Below, one piece after another: positions 1 to 12,318 of a DNA stretch of 64,000 bases. The DNA is from Chionis minor (lineage: Eukaryota; Chordata; Aves; Charadriiformes; Chionididae): positions 62,001 to 126,000 of the forward strand of contig VZSF01006848.1 in NCBI GenBank assembly GCA_013398295.1, given 5' to 3'. Both the position numbers and the translations under genes were made by a program. The notes beneath the pieces were generated by a model, which was not told the DNA's origin, ran no database searches, and saw only the letters and a program-made list of their open reading frames with translations. Every line of letters starts with the position of its first letter. Position 1 is the first letter of the stretch.

Positions 1-2900
1 AAAAACATCATCAAGATTTTAGCTAAAAGATAGTTAAGCATTTGGAACTTCTTAATGAAAGATAAAATGACTTTTTGTATTGAAATGAGATACTGAAGCA
101 CTTAAGGCACCAAAATGTAATAGGATTCCACAAGCACCGAAATGTCCACCTTAACAAATCCAGCCTGGAGCGACGGCTGCAGCAAGTGAGAGTGTGCATT
201 AGTAACAGAAAAGGGGGCATGGGTCCAATAACTGCTCGTTACTTATAGAGTATTTTAACTAAGAATCTTGGGTTGAAAGTGCAATGAATATGCAACATCT
301 TGTTAGCAGAGGCAGAAAACATTAAGGTTTATGCAAGGAATGTGGCTTCTAACCAGACTGTTCAAGCATATGTTATAGTTCAACCCATTAAACAGAAAAA
401 TGCAAACTTTATTTCTATATTAAAAATCTTGTTTTCCTGAAGATATTGTACAAGGCTTTTGTCCATTCATCAAGCTGAAGAGTATTAGTTCTGATGTGCT
501 GGGTATATTCTGGTTGGATCTATTATGTATTTTGCATAATTTAAATCTTTACCTGACTTTCTGGTTAAATTAAGTAAACAAGGTGACATAACTGAAATAA
601 CTGCCATGCACATGCTGTATATCCAGAACGTGTTAAAATACCTAAAATATATAGAACCACACAGTTTTATTTTAACAGCTTCTCCCTTATTTCACCTACT
701 TCAGTTGTTGCACTTCTAGACAATTTCTGTCATAGAGTTTATAGTATGTTGCATTAAATGCAATAGAATTTAGCTGATTGTTAATATTAGAGCCTAAATA
801 ATGAACAATACAACTTCCTTATTGGTCTAGCATGTGGAAGCTGTTAATACACTGTGGATCACAATTGCTACATTAATGAATGCCTGAAACTTGCACGTAA
901 AAGTAATACAAAATGCTGTTCGTATAATCTTCTCTTCACTACAGGAAATTGTTTGGCTATGGTAATTAGCATTTCTTCAGATACATTTTCCATACTTAAT
1001 AAAAACTAGTTAGCTCTGTAGCATAACAAATATTCTCCTAATTAGTGCATCTGGAGCTGTTTTCACTGCTAATAGTCTGCTTTTCATTTTCTTGTGTGCA
1101 TAGATAGCTAATGAGATAGATAGATAGATACACATACACATATATACCATAACGAAATATATATGAAAATAATTCACTGTCATAAATGCATAAGAAATGT
1201 GTACCAATTTTGAGTTGCTAAAATGTAATTTCCCTAATGCAGAGTCTGTAAAGGACTGAATAGTTGTGTCATTCAAAATCCCATCTCCGCAGCCTTCTGG
1301 GCAGTGTCTGGAAACAACGTGGAGAACTGCAGAGGTCAGAGCTGAATCTTCTGAAGTCAGTGACATTTCCAGTACTTTTATGGTTGCCTAAAATCCCTGG
1401 GTTTATGTCTGCCTAAAAGAAGTTGGGCTTCAAACCGCAGGATGATTCTCTTCTTTCTTAACTGTACTAGAAGAGGACAGATGAAGGCAGAGAGGAAAAA
1501 GAGATTTATGCAGCCCCAGTGATGGCAGATACAGAAGCCCGTGTCAGGAGACATAGCTGGGTCAGGTCTCAGACATTTTAGCGAACACTGGGACAGCAGC
1601 CGAGCAGGCAGCCTGGGCTCTCCAAAATACCAAAAGGTCTCCCCACACAGGGGTATGTGTAGGAAGAGAGACCTACTGCTCAGGGACCACGTGAATCTCC
1701 AGGTCTTCTGCAGTGAAGTGAGCATTTAGGATTAGTAGACACTGAAACAAGGGGGGCTTGGGTCAGGGTGTGCGGTGGGGCTGTGGTGGGGCAGGAGGGG
1801 GAAGAAAGGGGAGAAAGAAGGCAGGGAAAGAAATCTGTGAATGAATGAAGAGCCTGCAGCCTCTTTGGGTCCTTGGTAAGCCCGGAGGTAGATGTAGCCC
1901 ATATTGCTGATGATCAAAAGCTGGGAGAGACCCTAGAGACAATCATTGACTTTGGCAGCACAGCAGAAATCAAGTACCTGGTATTGCTGAGCACTTATGC
2001 TTGGAGACCAGTTAAGTCATAAAACTGCAGGGGAAACTCTTGGTTTGTTTAATATTTTGAAACCGGCCAGTGTCTGTAACAGAATATGGGTAGGAAGGAA
2101 GTCTGCAGTTTGTGGGAAATCTGACCTGCCTCACTGGTAAACCTAAGCTGGTAAATTCCATGAGAAAACTAAAAATAAAGAGACTTTTAAATGAGTGCTA
2201 TAGTTAGTAAATATGTGCCATGTAAAATGCAAGGAAATTTTATTTGTTTTCTGTAGACGTATTTTGCCAAGTACTAAAGACTTGTTCATTTTACAAATGA
2301 AAGAAAGGAATTCTAGTTCTGCTCCTGAAAATCTGCTTAATACAATGCCAGCTGTAAAGTCATGACTTGAGCTTCTGTAACAAAAAGATTCACAATTTCA
2401 AAGACATTTCTTAATGACTCAATAGAAGGAGCAAAAGATAAAACTTTCTAATTACAATTGTGGGTATATCCTGTAGTGATGACATTCCCCAAGCTACACA
2501 GCCAGCAGAATTTAATTCACTGGCCCTTAAAAAGGGATGTCTACAGTACTTCATTACAAACCACAAAAAGTCAAGAGGGAGGGAGTGGGTAGGAGGTTCA
2601 GACATATTAAAATAAAATGTACACATGGGAAAAAAGGAATTAAATCCATAACTTTATAAACTGATAGGTAATTGGCATAGAGAGAGTGAAATACAGTTCT
2701 CAGCATTTTTATAAGGCTACATATGCTATAGTATTTGGATTTCAGATCACAGCATGTAGGGTACAAGCAAAAATTCCAAGGATATTTTGATATGTTTGTC
2801 TACTTGCCTCCCCCCAAGCCTACAGATATTTGTAACAGTGTGCTCCCCCCTGCCCCCAACCTGATCTTTATCTCCTGTAACCCTGCCCAAGTGATAACCA
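1..2900. other. Intergenic, no gene seen
   Basis: AT-rich non-coding DNA. The open frames are all short, and none shows a recognisable domain or a supporting splice pattern. There is a short GATA-type microsatellite near 1105-1130. No CpG island or CR1 fragment was recognised. This may be 5' flank or an upstream intron of gene 1, because that gene's non-coding first exon was not located. Confidence 0.5.
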
Positions 2901-2903
2901 CCT

Positions 2904-3625
2904 GTAGTGGTCATAATGGGGACATCTAGTCATGGTGGCTGCATCCGGCTCAAAAGCGATTTCAGGGAAACAGATAACAGCACAATAGCCAAGGGCTGAC
3001 TTGAGTATTTCACTACAATACTGGTACTGTGGTCAATATGCAAATATGACTAGAAGTCAATCATCTTACCCCCATGAATAGTGAACAGCCCTTTGAGCCC
3101 TTTAAACTCTCCTGCAGGGCAGTGAGCTGCATGCCAGGATCTCCCCTTGAGCAGGGATGCCTCTGACGGTTACTTCTCAAAATTAAGAGATTCATTGCTG
3201 CAACAGATCCTTGGTAAGTGATTTACAGCATGCTAAACTTTGACATCTTAACTAAGCGACGTAGAGGATTGATTGCGCATATATTATCCTTTAGACATAG
3301 ACCAATGACCAAGTCTGGGACTAGGATTGGATCCAGCTGCACCTAGCCTCCTCTCTGAGAAGGAGTTTAGAAAGCAAGGGGGTCCTTTCTGAAACCTTGA
3401 CTCAATGGGAGGGTCTCCCTGACAGTTCTGTCTGACCTTGTCCTCTATGCAGTGAATAACCAAGTGTGCCTTGACATCAAATCTTGTTAAACTACTGTCA
3501 CATTTACTATCAAACTTCGTTAAAGCCGTGTTTAATATCAACAAATATTTCGCTGCTTCTCTGTATGAGTGAAGTGCATCACTCCATCCATGACTACGTT
3601 GAAGTGAGATGTTAGAAGAAGATAC
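2904..3625. repeat. Possible dispersed LTR-like repeat, boundaries uncertain
   Basis: The block reads like a dispersed repeat rather than unique DNA. It starts with a TG-type edge (tgtagtgg at 2904) and carries a CA-type edge near 3544 (atatcaaca). Its text recalls bird endogenous-retrovirus LTRs, but this is an impression from memory, not a match. No target-site duplication was found at those edges, no internal retroviral genes are present, and the similarity may continue to about 3625. An open minus-strand frame of 172 codons (3284-3802) overlaps it and is judged fortuitous. If it is an LTR, it would be a solo LTR with no coding capacity. Confidence 0.3.
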
Positions 3626-6439
3626 AGTACATTCATGAGTGAAAAACATGAGACCACATCCATTCTCAGAGCACTTAAATGACATGATGGAATACAGCAT
3701 CAGCCAATCTGTCCTGCTGAAGATGCATTTTGTACCAAAAAACCCCCACAGTTCTAGCATTTTGTTTGTTTTAGCCATTTCTTTCCCACCATACACTGGC
3801 AAAACTGCATTTCACACCCTTGACCAACATAGCTATGCCAGCACAAGTCTGTAGTACAACCTTGGCTTAAGAATGCCATTGATATAAAAACATTTCAGAC
3901 CTCCTAATCCATGCTTTTGTTCTATGTAGACCATCACAGCAAAGCTGTTTCTTTGTGGCTTCATTAGGAATGTTCCCACCATTGTTTTCTGGTGCTAAGT
4001 GGCATTCCACAAGAGTGCAAACAATATTCCTGTGATGAACGTGCATGCCTCCTTTCTGCAGTACTGGAGCCATTCGGTGCTCAACTGTTGTAATTGCAGT
4101 GGGTGATTTATGTGACTTGTGGTTTTAAATAGGCAAGAGGACCTAGTCTCTGAAGTCGATCCTCAACTCTGAATGACGAGTACTCTTCCTCAAGCTTGTA
4201 ATACAAAAATACTGTTTAAAAGGGCTTTGATTTAGCAAGAACTATTTTTAATGCTCTGTATTTACAGGTCAGTGTTATCCTTTTTTGTCTCTGTTGTTTC
4301 TTCAATGGTGACAACTACAGTTGGTAAGCTTGAAATTAAAACGTGTCATGGCTTTCAAAATACTAAACTCAGAAACTGCAGCTTATCGCAGTTGCCAGAA
4401 AAATACTGAAGACAGATTTAAGTTGACTTGTGAACTGTAGTAACAAGGAGCAAAATGACTATAAATCTAGCATAGTAACCATTATCAAAATGTGCTCCAG
4501 GGTCTCTTTTTGACTTTGCTATTGTGGCTGTTTGCAGACAAACATAAGTGTAGTTCTGTCCCCAGCAAGTCATAAGTAATCTGTATGCAACTCTTGCTCT
4601 ATAGTATGGCTCCCAGCTTCTTAAGGTGTCTCAAAACCTTTTACCTTTTAAGATTGCATATCTTGGTGGATGCTGAATTATAGATTTCTTCTATCATGTG
4701 TTTAAATGATCACTTTCCGGTAGACAGAAAAATTGACCTGAATATGGAATACTCAAAGTTGTTCAGCTGTTTATTTTACTAGAATTTTTAGATAATGTCC
4801 AGTTATTAATACCCATTATTATTAATTCCTAATTAATAAGAAGTAGAAACTAAAGCCTCCGAGATACTTCACCTACTTCACCTTGAATATCTTTGATAAA
4901 GTATATTAGCACAAAGATATTCCTGACTGCATACTACTTCAGTTTATAAAAACATTGAAAATCTGTGACACTCTGTGAGTGCCTTATCTAATCTTTATTT
5001 AGTGACACCGATGGCTTGTGGTTTTTCACTATGTTATCTTAGAAATTATCATGCTAGTAAAAATATTTTGCAAAATAGTATTTTTTCTAGATCTTCTCTA
5101 CCCATGTGAATGTATTTAGTCTCAGCGTCATAAAAGAGTCTGAAACTAAATACTGTAGATTTTTAATCACCCCCCGTAGTTGGACTAGCAGCCCACTGAG
5201 ACTATAGCTCTTGGTACCTGCAAGAACAGCTGCAGTGCTGGAAAATTCATAAAGCAGCAGAACATGGGATCAGGTAATACTTTCAGATCCTCATGCACTG
5301 TTGTGCTTTATCCTTGACTCTTACAGATTGAAGCAGTTTTAAAGGGCAGGGGTTTTAAGAACATAGTAGATACGTGCTTAGTTTCTGCAAGCTATTAAAA
5401 TCTGTTTTGTGTATTTTATAGGTTGTTAGAGAAAATCTGTGATTTTTTTCAGATCTCACCACTCTCTATTGATCTTATTGCTTGTGAAACATTTTGGTTT
5501 GGTTTGGTTTTTCATATATTCAGTGGAAATTTTAGTCTAGCAGCCTCAACTGCCTAAAAACGGTTCTAAATCTGTTTTGCTCTTCTTTTCCATTGGGGGG
5601 GGGGAAAGAAAAAACAAACCAAAAATATTTGAAATAAGCTCTTTAAATTCTGGTATGTACATAAATATTCAGACACATTAGGCTATCACTACATTCACTG
5701 CAGTAGAAGGAAGAGAGAATGAGAGACCACCTGTCTATTATTAAGCATTTGATTTAAATGTGGCTACTAAAATTAGTATCCATACAGACTGCCATGGACG
5801 CATACAGGGCCTGCATTCTCTGGAGAGGTCCACAGCAGGAGTGATGATAAGGTGCTTAGGTGAGGCAGGTGTCCCTCTAGAGCAGCATGCAGAGAAGTGG
5901 CCACCTCTGTGGGACAACACAAGGGCTGTGCTGTCCTGAGAGGGAAGAAGCCATCAAAAAAAAAAAAAAAAAAGAAACTAAATCCACAACAAAAAAAGTG
6001 TATGACCAAGGGCAGCAGAAGGACCTCAGGAGTCTGAATTAAGCACTCTCTTGTGCAGGCAAGCACAAGAAGGGGCAGACTTTTTTTTTTCCATTGAAGA
6101 TCATCTACCACAGTTTTTCCTGAGCTGGAAAGAATGGTCATGGCCCTTTTTACTTTTAACTGCCTTATAACATGCTATAAGCTATTCTGACGACAGTTAA
6201 CATCCATCTCCGTTGTAAAAGGTAGTATTCCTGAAAGGGAAAGCCAGAGCCATGGTTCCTGTTGTAAGTGCTCTTTATATACCTTATTCATAGCTTTTAA
6301 TTAAAAAATCCAACAAAAACCATGGGAGCAAGAGCCAGAAAAAAAGGTTTCCCCTTTTTAGCCAGGTTCCCATCCCACTCTGCTCAAGAGTTAGATCATG
6401 CCTATGTGCAGGTACCAGCCCCCAGCCATTTCTACTTAT
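3626..6439. other. Intergenic, no gene seen
   Basis: Non-coding DNA with simple tracts only, including a G run near 5596 and an 18-A run at 5956-5973. No exon-like open frame with flanking splice sites and no recognised repeat family. Confidence 0.5.
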
Positions 6440-7541
6440 CCGGTGGATAAGGAACTGGCTGGACGGTGGATAAGGAACTGGCTGGATGGCCGCACTCAAA
6501 GGGTTGTGGTTAATGGGTCAATGTCCACGTGGCGGCCAGTGACGAGTGGTGTCCCGCAAGGGTCAGTACTGGGACCAGTGCTATTTAACATCTTTGTTGG
6601 AGACATGGACAGTGGGATCGAGTGCACCCTCAGCAAGTTTGCTGATGACACCAAGCTCGGTGGCGCGGTTGACACACTGGAGGGAAGGGATGCCATCCAG
6701 AGGGACCTGGACAGGCTTGAGAGGTGGGCTAATGCAAATGGCATGAAGTTCAACCAAGCCAAGTGCAGAGTCCTACACCTGGGACGTGGCAATCCCAGGC
6801 ATAAATACAGGCTGGGCAGAGAATGGCTGGAGAGCAGCCCTGAGGAGAAGGACTTGGGAGTGCTCATGGATGAGAAGCTCAACATGAGCCGGCAGTGCGC
6901 GCTGGCAGCCCAGAAAGCCAACCGTATCCTGGGTTGCATCAAAAGAAGCGTGGCCAGCAGGGCACGGGAGGTGATTCTCCCCCTCTACTCTGCGCTTGTG
7001 AGACCCCACCTGGAGTACTGTGTCCAGCTCTGGAGTCCTCAACATAGAAAGGACATGGAACTGTTGGAACAGGTCCAGCGAAGGGCCACTAAGATGATTA
7101 GAGGGATGGAGCACCTCTCCTATGAGGACAGGCTGAGAGAGCTGGGGCTGTTCAGCCTGGAGAAGAGAAGGCTCCGGGGAGACCTGATAGCAGCCTTTCA
7201 GTATCTGAAGGGAGCCTACAGTAGAGCTGGAGAGGGACTCTTTGTCAGGAAGTCTAGTGATAGGACAAGGGGTGATGGTTTTAAATTGGAAGAGGGGAGA
7301 TTTAGATTAGATATTAGGAAGAAGTTCTTTACTGTGAGGGTGGTGAGGCACTGGAACAGGTTGCCCAGGGAAGTTGTGGAGGCCCCATCCCTGGAAGTGT
7401 TTAAGGCCAGGCTGGATGGGGCTTTGAGCAACCTGCTCTAGTGAGAGGTGGTGTCCCTGCCCATGGCAGGGGGGTTGGAACTTGATGATCTTTAAGGTCC
7501 CTTCCAACTCTAACCATTCTATGATTCTATGATTCTACTGG
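6440..7541 (+). mobile_element. CR1 LINE, 5'-truncated copy with open ORF2 C-terminus
   Basis: This is a non-LTR retrotransposon of the CR1 family that defines amniote, and especially bird, genomes. It encodes the C-terminal part of the ORF2 reverse transcriptase. A frame runs open to a stop at 7441 and shows the RT motifs [10 protein letters not shown] and F-A-D-D-T-K-L. The 3' UTR (7442-7516) leads into the diagnostic tail of repeated attctatga units (about 7517-7541). The copy lacks the 5' UTR, ORF1, the endonuclease and the start of RT, so it cannot move by itself. At its 5' end a unit of about 24 bp (ggtggataaggaactggctg and following bases) occurs twice in tandem near 6440-6486. The absence of stops suggests a fairly young insertion. 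Confidence 0.95.
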
Positions 7542-10500
7542 CCAAAGTAGGCTGTTATGCTTAGACAGCACAGCAAATTGGTTTACAAAAGGGAAACACG
7601 CACAGATTTCTAGATTCCCTTGAGAGGTTAGATGGCGTCTAAGCAAGCTGAATCATTCTCTAAGACTCGTGAGCAGCAGCATTCTAAGTCGAGCTTTAGG
7701 CAGGAATTGGGGCATCTGAATTACTGCTTTATCCCAGACCAGGAGTGCACTTTTGAAGTGACTCTCCCACTCGCCCCCACTTACTGCCCTTTGGGTAACA
7801 TTGTAGAGCGGTCCTTGAGCACACAAACCAGATTCCTTCCCAGTGTGACAAACCTGGATTATGTGCTCCAGGAAAGCAGGTAAGGCTCTGCAACTGCTCG
7901 TGGGCATTCAGGCTTTAAAGACCTAGGGTAAATCAGAGTTTAAGGAAATAACACCATTTTATATTGTTGTGCAATGACTTCGAGAAAGGTAGAGTGGGAA
8001 TCGAATCTTCTCCGAAATAAGATTTCAGCAACAAATTAATCGCTAGAGGGAGCCTCTTTACCATCATATCCTAGTACCAAACTGCTTCTAACTTGGGCCT
8101 TCGACTCTTAGATGTTTAAGTACTTTACTAAGGTCAGTAAGTGCTACTTCCTTCAGGACCTAGTTTAAAGAAAACGAGGGTAAAAGAAAAGAGTAAGCAA
8201 GGCTCCTGCAAAATTCCACATTCATTCCACATTCCAAACAAATACAGACTTTCTAAAGATTTCCCCAGAGAAAGCAAGTAGAGCTAGTTAGTGCAATGGC
8301 TGGGAACAGAATTAGCTTTGCCTAGACCTTTTGAAAAATTTATATGGCATCAATAAGAGGGCATTCACCTTTCCCTCCTTCAAAGACCAAACACCAAAAT
8401 GAACACAAGTTGTCAGTATAAGAAGAATATCTTGAGACCACAAGCACAATCCTGCCTCCTTTATCTTCATTACATGTTAGCTGTGCCCAAGCGGTAATTC
8501 CCAGAAGCCAGATTTCAATGAGTGCTGCTTATTCCGTGGTCTGGTTTAGCACTCTCTGTGTTAGAAGTCTACATACAAAACAACAAAGACGTATTTCTGC
8601 AGTGTAACTGTAGACGTGCTTTCAGTTTTCTGCTACACTCTAAATTTAGTAAATAACATAGCAATTTTAGTTTGTGGTTCTCTGTTACAAATATGTTAGA
8701 ATTCACAATAAGTCCTGGAAAAAACACAAGGAGAATAGGAGAGCTGTGGAGGAGACTCCAGCCACAGTAAGGGCTTTCCCAGTCAGCAGGGCCTTGCTAG
8801 GATTGATTGCATCCTGGGTAGAAAACCCAGCACCTTGGAAGGTGCTTTCCTTTTAGAAAACATACACAGCAGCAGAGGGCATCAGACAACAAGAAATCCT
8901 ACACACCTTGATGAATCCTGAAGCGCTAAAGGCACAGTGAAGGGGAATGGGAAATGGAAAGGTACAGACTGAGATGTTGTAACATGGGTGGGGATAAGGA
9001 TCAGGCACTGAGAGCAGGAAGACCAGACACATCGCCGCTCCCGTGTGTGCTGGCTGTAACCACTCCAGCATGGAAATGTCGGGGTGGGAGAAAGCAGGGG
9101 AGGAACACAGCAGAGGGTGCTGTAACTTGCCTGAGAGGTGCTCCCCTAGCAAACCAACCTGAGCACTGCCGTTGGTGATGTACCACCAACTCATAACAAC
9201 GTCTCCCTTCCCTTTTAAGCTATGAAAACATGGCAAATTCTCTGTTAGTAAAGCAACATTGCTGTTTGCTAGTATCTCATGCTCTCCCAAAACACTCAGT
9301 ACAACAGCACTCAAGCAAGAAAAATCAAGAAATAAAGCATTAGCCAGCATGTAACTTTAATTTGTCCCTTTGAGTGGTGACTAGGAAACACGCAGCACTC
9401 TGAAGTGAAGCCAAATGACTCATTTTCTGCAACAGCAAGCTCAGGTCTCTTGCTGACATTTCCTCCCCACACCCTCAAACTGTTTCTCACTGCGTGTGCA
9501 GAGATGACCTTGTCATCGCTGCAGGCACTCAGGGCTGCCATAAAGTGAAGATACTCACTTAATTTGTATCACAACAGACAAAGAATCGCTGCTTTGTAAG
9601 TACAGTAATTTTCTGTTTTCCTTGGTGGAAAAGAGGAGAGGTTTGTGGGGAATTGTTATTTATAGTGCCTTTCATTGGAGTGTCTCAGGCTTGAAGGAGG
9701 TCCTGCCCTTCCTTTGAGAAACCGCTGCTTGGGCAGAAAGCATTTTAGCTCCATCTGTGGTGTTCCCCTGCCTGACCCTCGCGCGTGTATGAATGTCATC
9801 GTTGTGCAAAAAGCAGTAAGACGTGCAGCTTAACAGACTCCAGGATAAGTTAGACCATCCGGCCACTTGCAAGCTCCGGTATAACACGACTTTCCTGTGG
9901 CAAAGCGCGCATGAGCAGCTAGGACTGCCTTCAGGAACAGATGTTAACCACTGTGCTGTAGTGGCAGCTGTCGTGCTGAAAAATTTGTAATGGTTTTAAG
10001 TCGACTGAAAATAAGCTCATGCTCCAGTGTGTCAGCTGCCTCCTTCGAGCGTAACTTGACCAGGTACCGTATTCCTCCCTTCCTATGTTGGGAAATGCAC
10101 AGGAAAATTTTAATGGGCATTTGGGAATTATTTTTTTTGCTTCTGTAGATAAAAATAGCTCAAGGAAGTTTTTAAAAGACATTTCCCTTTACAACAACAT
10201 TATTCTCATGCATGCCTGCGTACAAAGTGAGAGCAGGCAGCTGCAGGCAACTTGGTGTCATTAAGTCTGGATTTTATAGTGTCTATACCAAGTCTACAAA
10301 ATAGGAATTTTTGGAAGACATTTTCACAGACAGAAGAGAAAAAAATTGAATGGAATTACCTGTAAAAACTTTCACCAAGTGCTGCCAAACTGATGCCACG
10401 AACGGGTACTGTTTTTGTGAAAAGGGTATCTGAGTGCATCTAAAATATGAATATTTTCTCCTGCACAAACTGTTTTGAATTGGAATTTCAGTATCTTGTG

Positions 10501-12268
10501 AGCATTTTGGTAGGCAAGTAAAGATGCATTAAAACAGTTCAATCAGTAGAGGAAAACAGTAAAATACGAAAGATATGCAAGCTATGCGCCCTTGGATTAT
10601 TAAAATGGATGAAGAAAGGGATAAAATACTAATTACTTTTGGGGGGCTAAATAGTGGGAAAGGGAAGAAAGAGTTTTGCTTTAAGCCAAATTCAATCCAG
10701 ATAGCAAAGTGGACTGTTTGCTTGCAGCATGGCTTAAATGCCACTTTGGTAAAAGGGGTCCCAAAGAGGTCCCCAAAAAAGGCATCCTCCAAACTGCTTG
10801 CGCCTGAATTAGGTGGGTGCTTGCTGCTGCTGGGGGCTGGGCAAGGAGCTGCATTGCAGTGGGGGGTCCTGGGGTCCCTTCTGACTTCTCAGAAAGGGGA
10901 GGAACAGGGCAAGCTGCCTTCGCTCTCCCTCTTGTTCCCACCAGCACTGCTAAACTTTCTCTGACTGAAGTCCCATCACCTTTCACTAAGGAAACGGCTT
11001 GACAGGGATAATATCAGTCAGCGGGGTAACTGTTTTCTGTATATTACCTGCTACTTTACAGGCAGCTTCTGAGAAAACTCAGCCTTGAGCCTGTGCTTTG
11101 AATCAGTGTATCTCTACTGTGAAGTACAGGCAATTAGCGACAAGCAATTACACAATTAAATTTGAGTATTTCCAACTCCCATTTATCTCAGCTGCTTTGG
11201 AGACACATAGTACGTATATGTAAAAGATGGCTGAAGTGTCCTCCAGTATCTTTCCTATACCTACGTAGGATGCAGCAAAGGCACAAATTCAAATGCAGGA
11301 CCTTAAGTCTGTCTGTAGATAGCGATGCTGCATCAGCATTGGTGCTTGTAAATAAGCCTTTAAAGCTGTTTGTATGCCAATTTTCTAGGCATAGAAATTT
11401 AAATTTTCCCATTGAGGCTTGTAGTGTTGATGACTACAGTGTAAGAACTATGGATATTAACTAAGCTGCTAAATACTACCATTTCTGGAAAACAAAATGT
11501 GAAACCAACATAAGTTATAAAACTGGGATGCTTGGGGTAATTCAACCAGATATGGGATAAATTTGAAAGGAGTCTATTTTAAAGCCTTTCAACCAAGGTC
11601 ATTTGTCCCTTACTTCAAAGTCTTTTCCTGGCAGTAAAAGAGAAAGCCCGAGAGGAACCTCTGCAGAAAGCTATGCAGAGAAGGGGGAAAACAGCATCAC
11701 ACACATACAATCTGAAATCTGACACATACAAAGTAGAAAAATGCTCAGCTCAGAGTCAAACAACAGGAGGTCACAAATTTAGTGTCTTCTAAGGAAATGT
11801 CATCATTGGAAGAGGATGATTAGAATTTCTATAACTAAAGATACCTCTTAAAACCCTGAAAGAAAACTTGGCATATTAGTTGAAGAAGCAGCAGGCTGCT
11901 ACTGTCTCTGTGATTACAGAAAAATAAATGATATTGAAGACTGGATTTAAAAAAGCTCTTCTGTTCATTTCTGAACAGCAAGTACTTTTCCTACAGTTGA
12001 GTCATGTAACAAAAGAGAACTATTGTGCTATTTTAAGATAAACTTCTCTACACAGAAAGAAAAATTCCTCTAAGAAGTGAAGAAGTACTAGCAATAAAAA
12101 TAGCATTAATTCCTTTACTTCTTCATGTAGGGTCCGGTCTGAGGTGCACTGAAATAAATAAAACAGAGATAGTATTGGTAGACTTTGATTAAGTTTTTTA
12201 TCTATTTTTATTGCAGTGACTACTAGGAAGATGCAAACGTGACAAGGTGCTCTCTCTTGGTTTTGCAG
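7542..12268. other. Intergenic / upstream region of gene 1
   Basis: No recognised coding exon and no CpG island, although 8900-9200 and 10740-10990 are locally less AT-rich. The promoter and any non-coding first exon of gene 1 may lie here or further left. I could not place them. Confidence 0.45.
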
Positions 12269-12292
12269 GATCTGAAAACTCCAAATGCAGAA

Positions 12293-12318
12293 ATGATTTT
12301 GCAACTAACATCTTATTG
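12293..12318 (+). CDS. Gene 1 coding exon 1 (predicted start)
   Basis: The exon is bounded by an acceptor after tttgcag (12268) and a donor gtaaga at 12319. ATG at 12293 gives 8 codons plus two bases, which is the phase needed by exon 2. It starts Met-Ile, like the first exon of gene 2. This is the weakest exon of the model. The alternative ATG at 12827 would give a hydrophobic start, [11 protein letters not shown], without this exon. Confidence 0.45.

Noticed and set aside
3284..3802. 172-codon open frame on the minus strand
   Set aside because: No recognisable domain, biased composition or splice context. It overlaps a suspected repeat.
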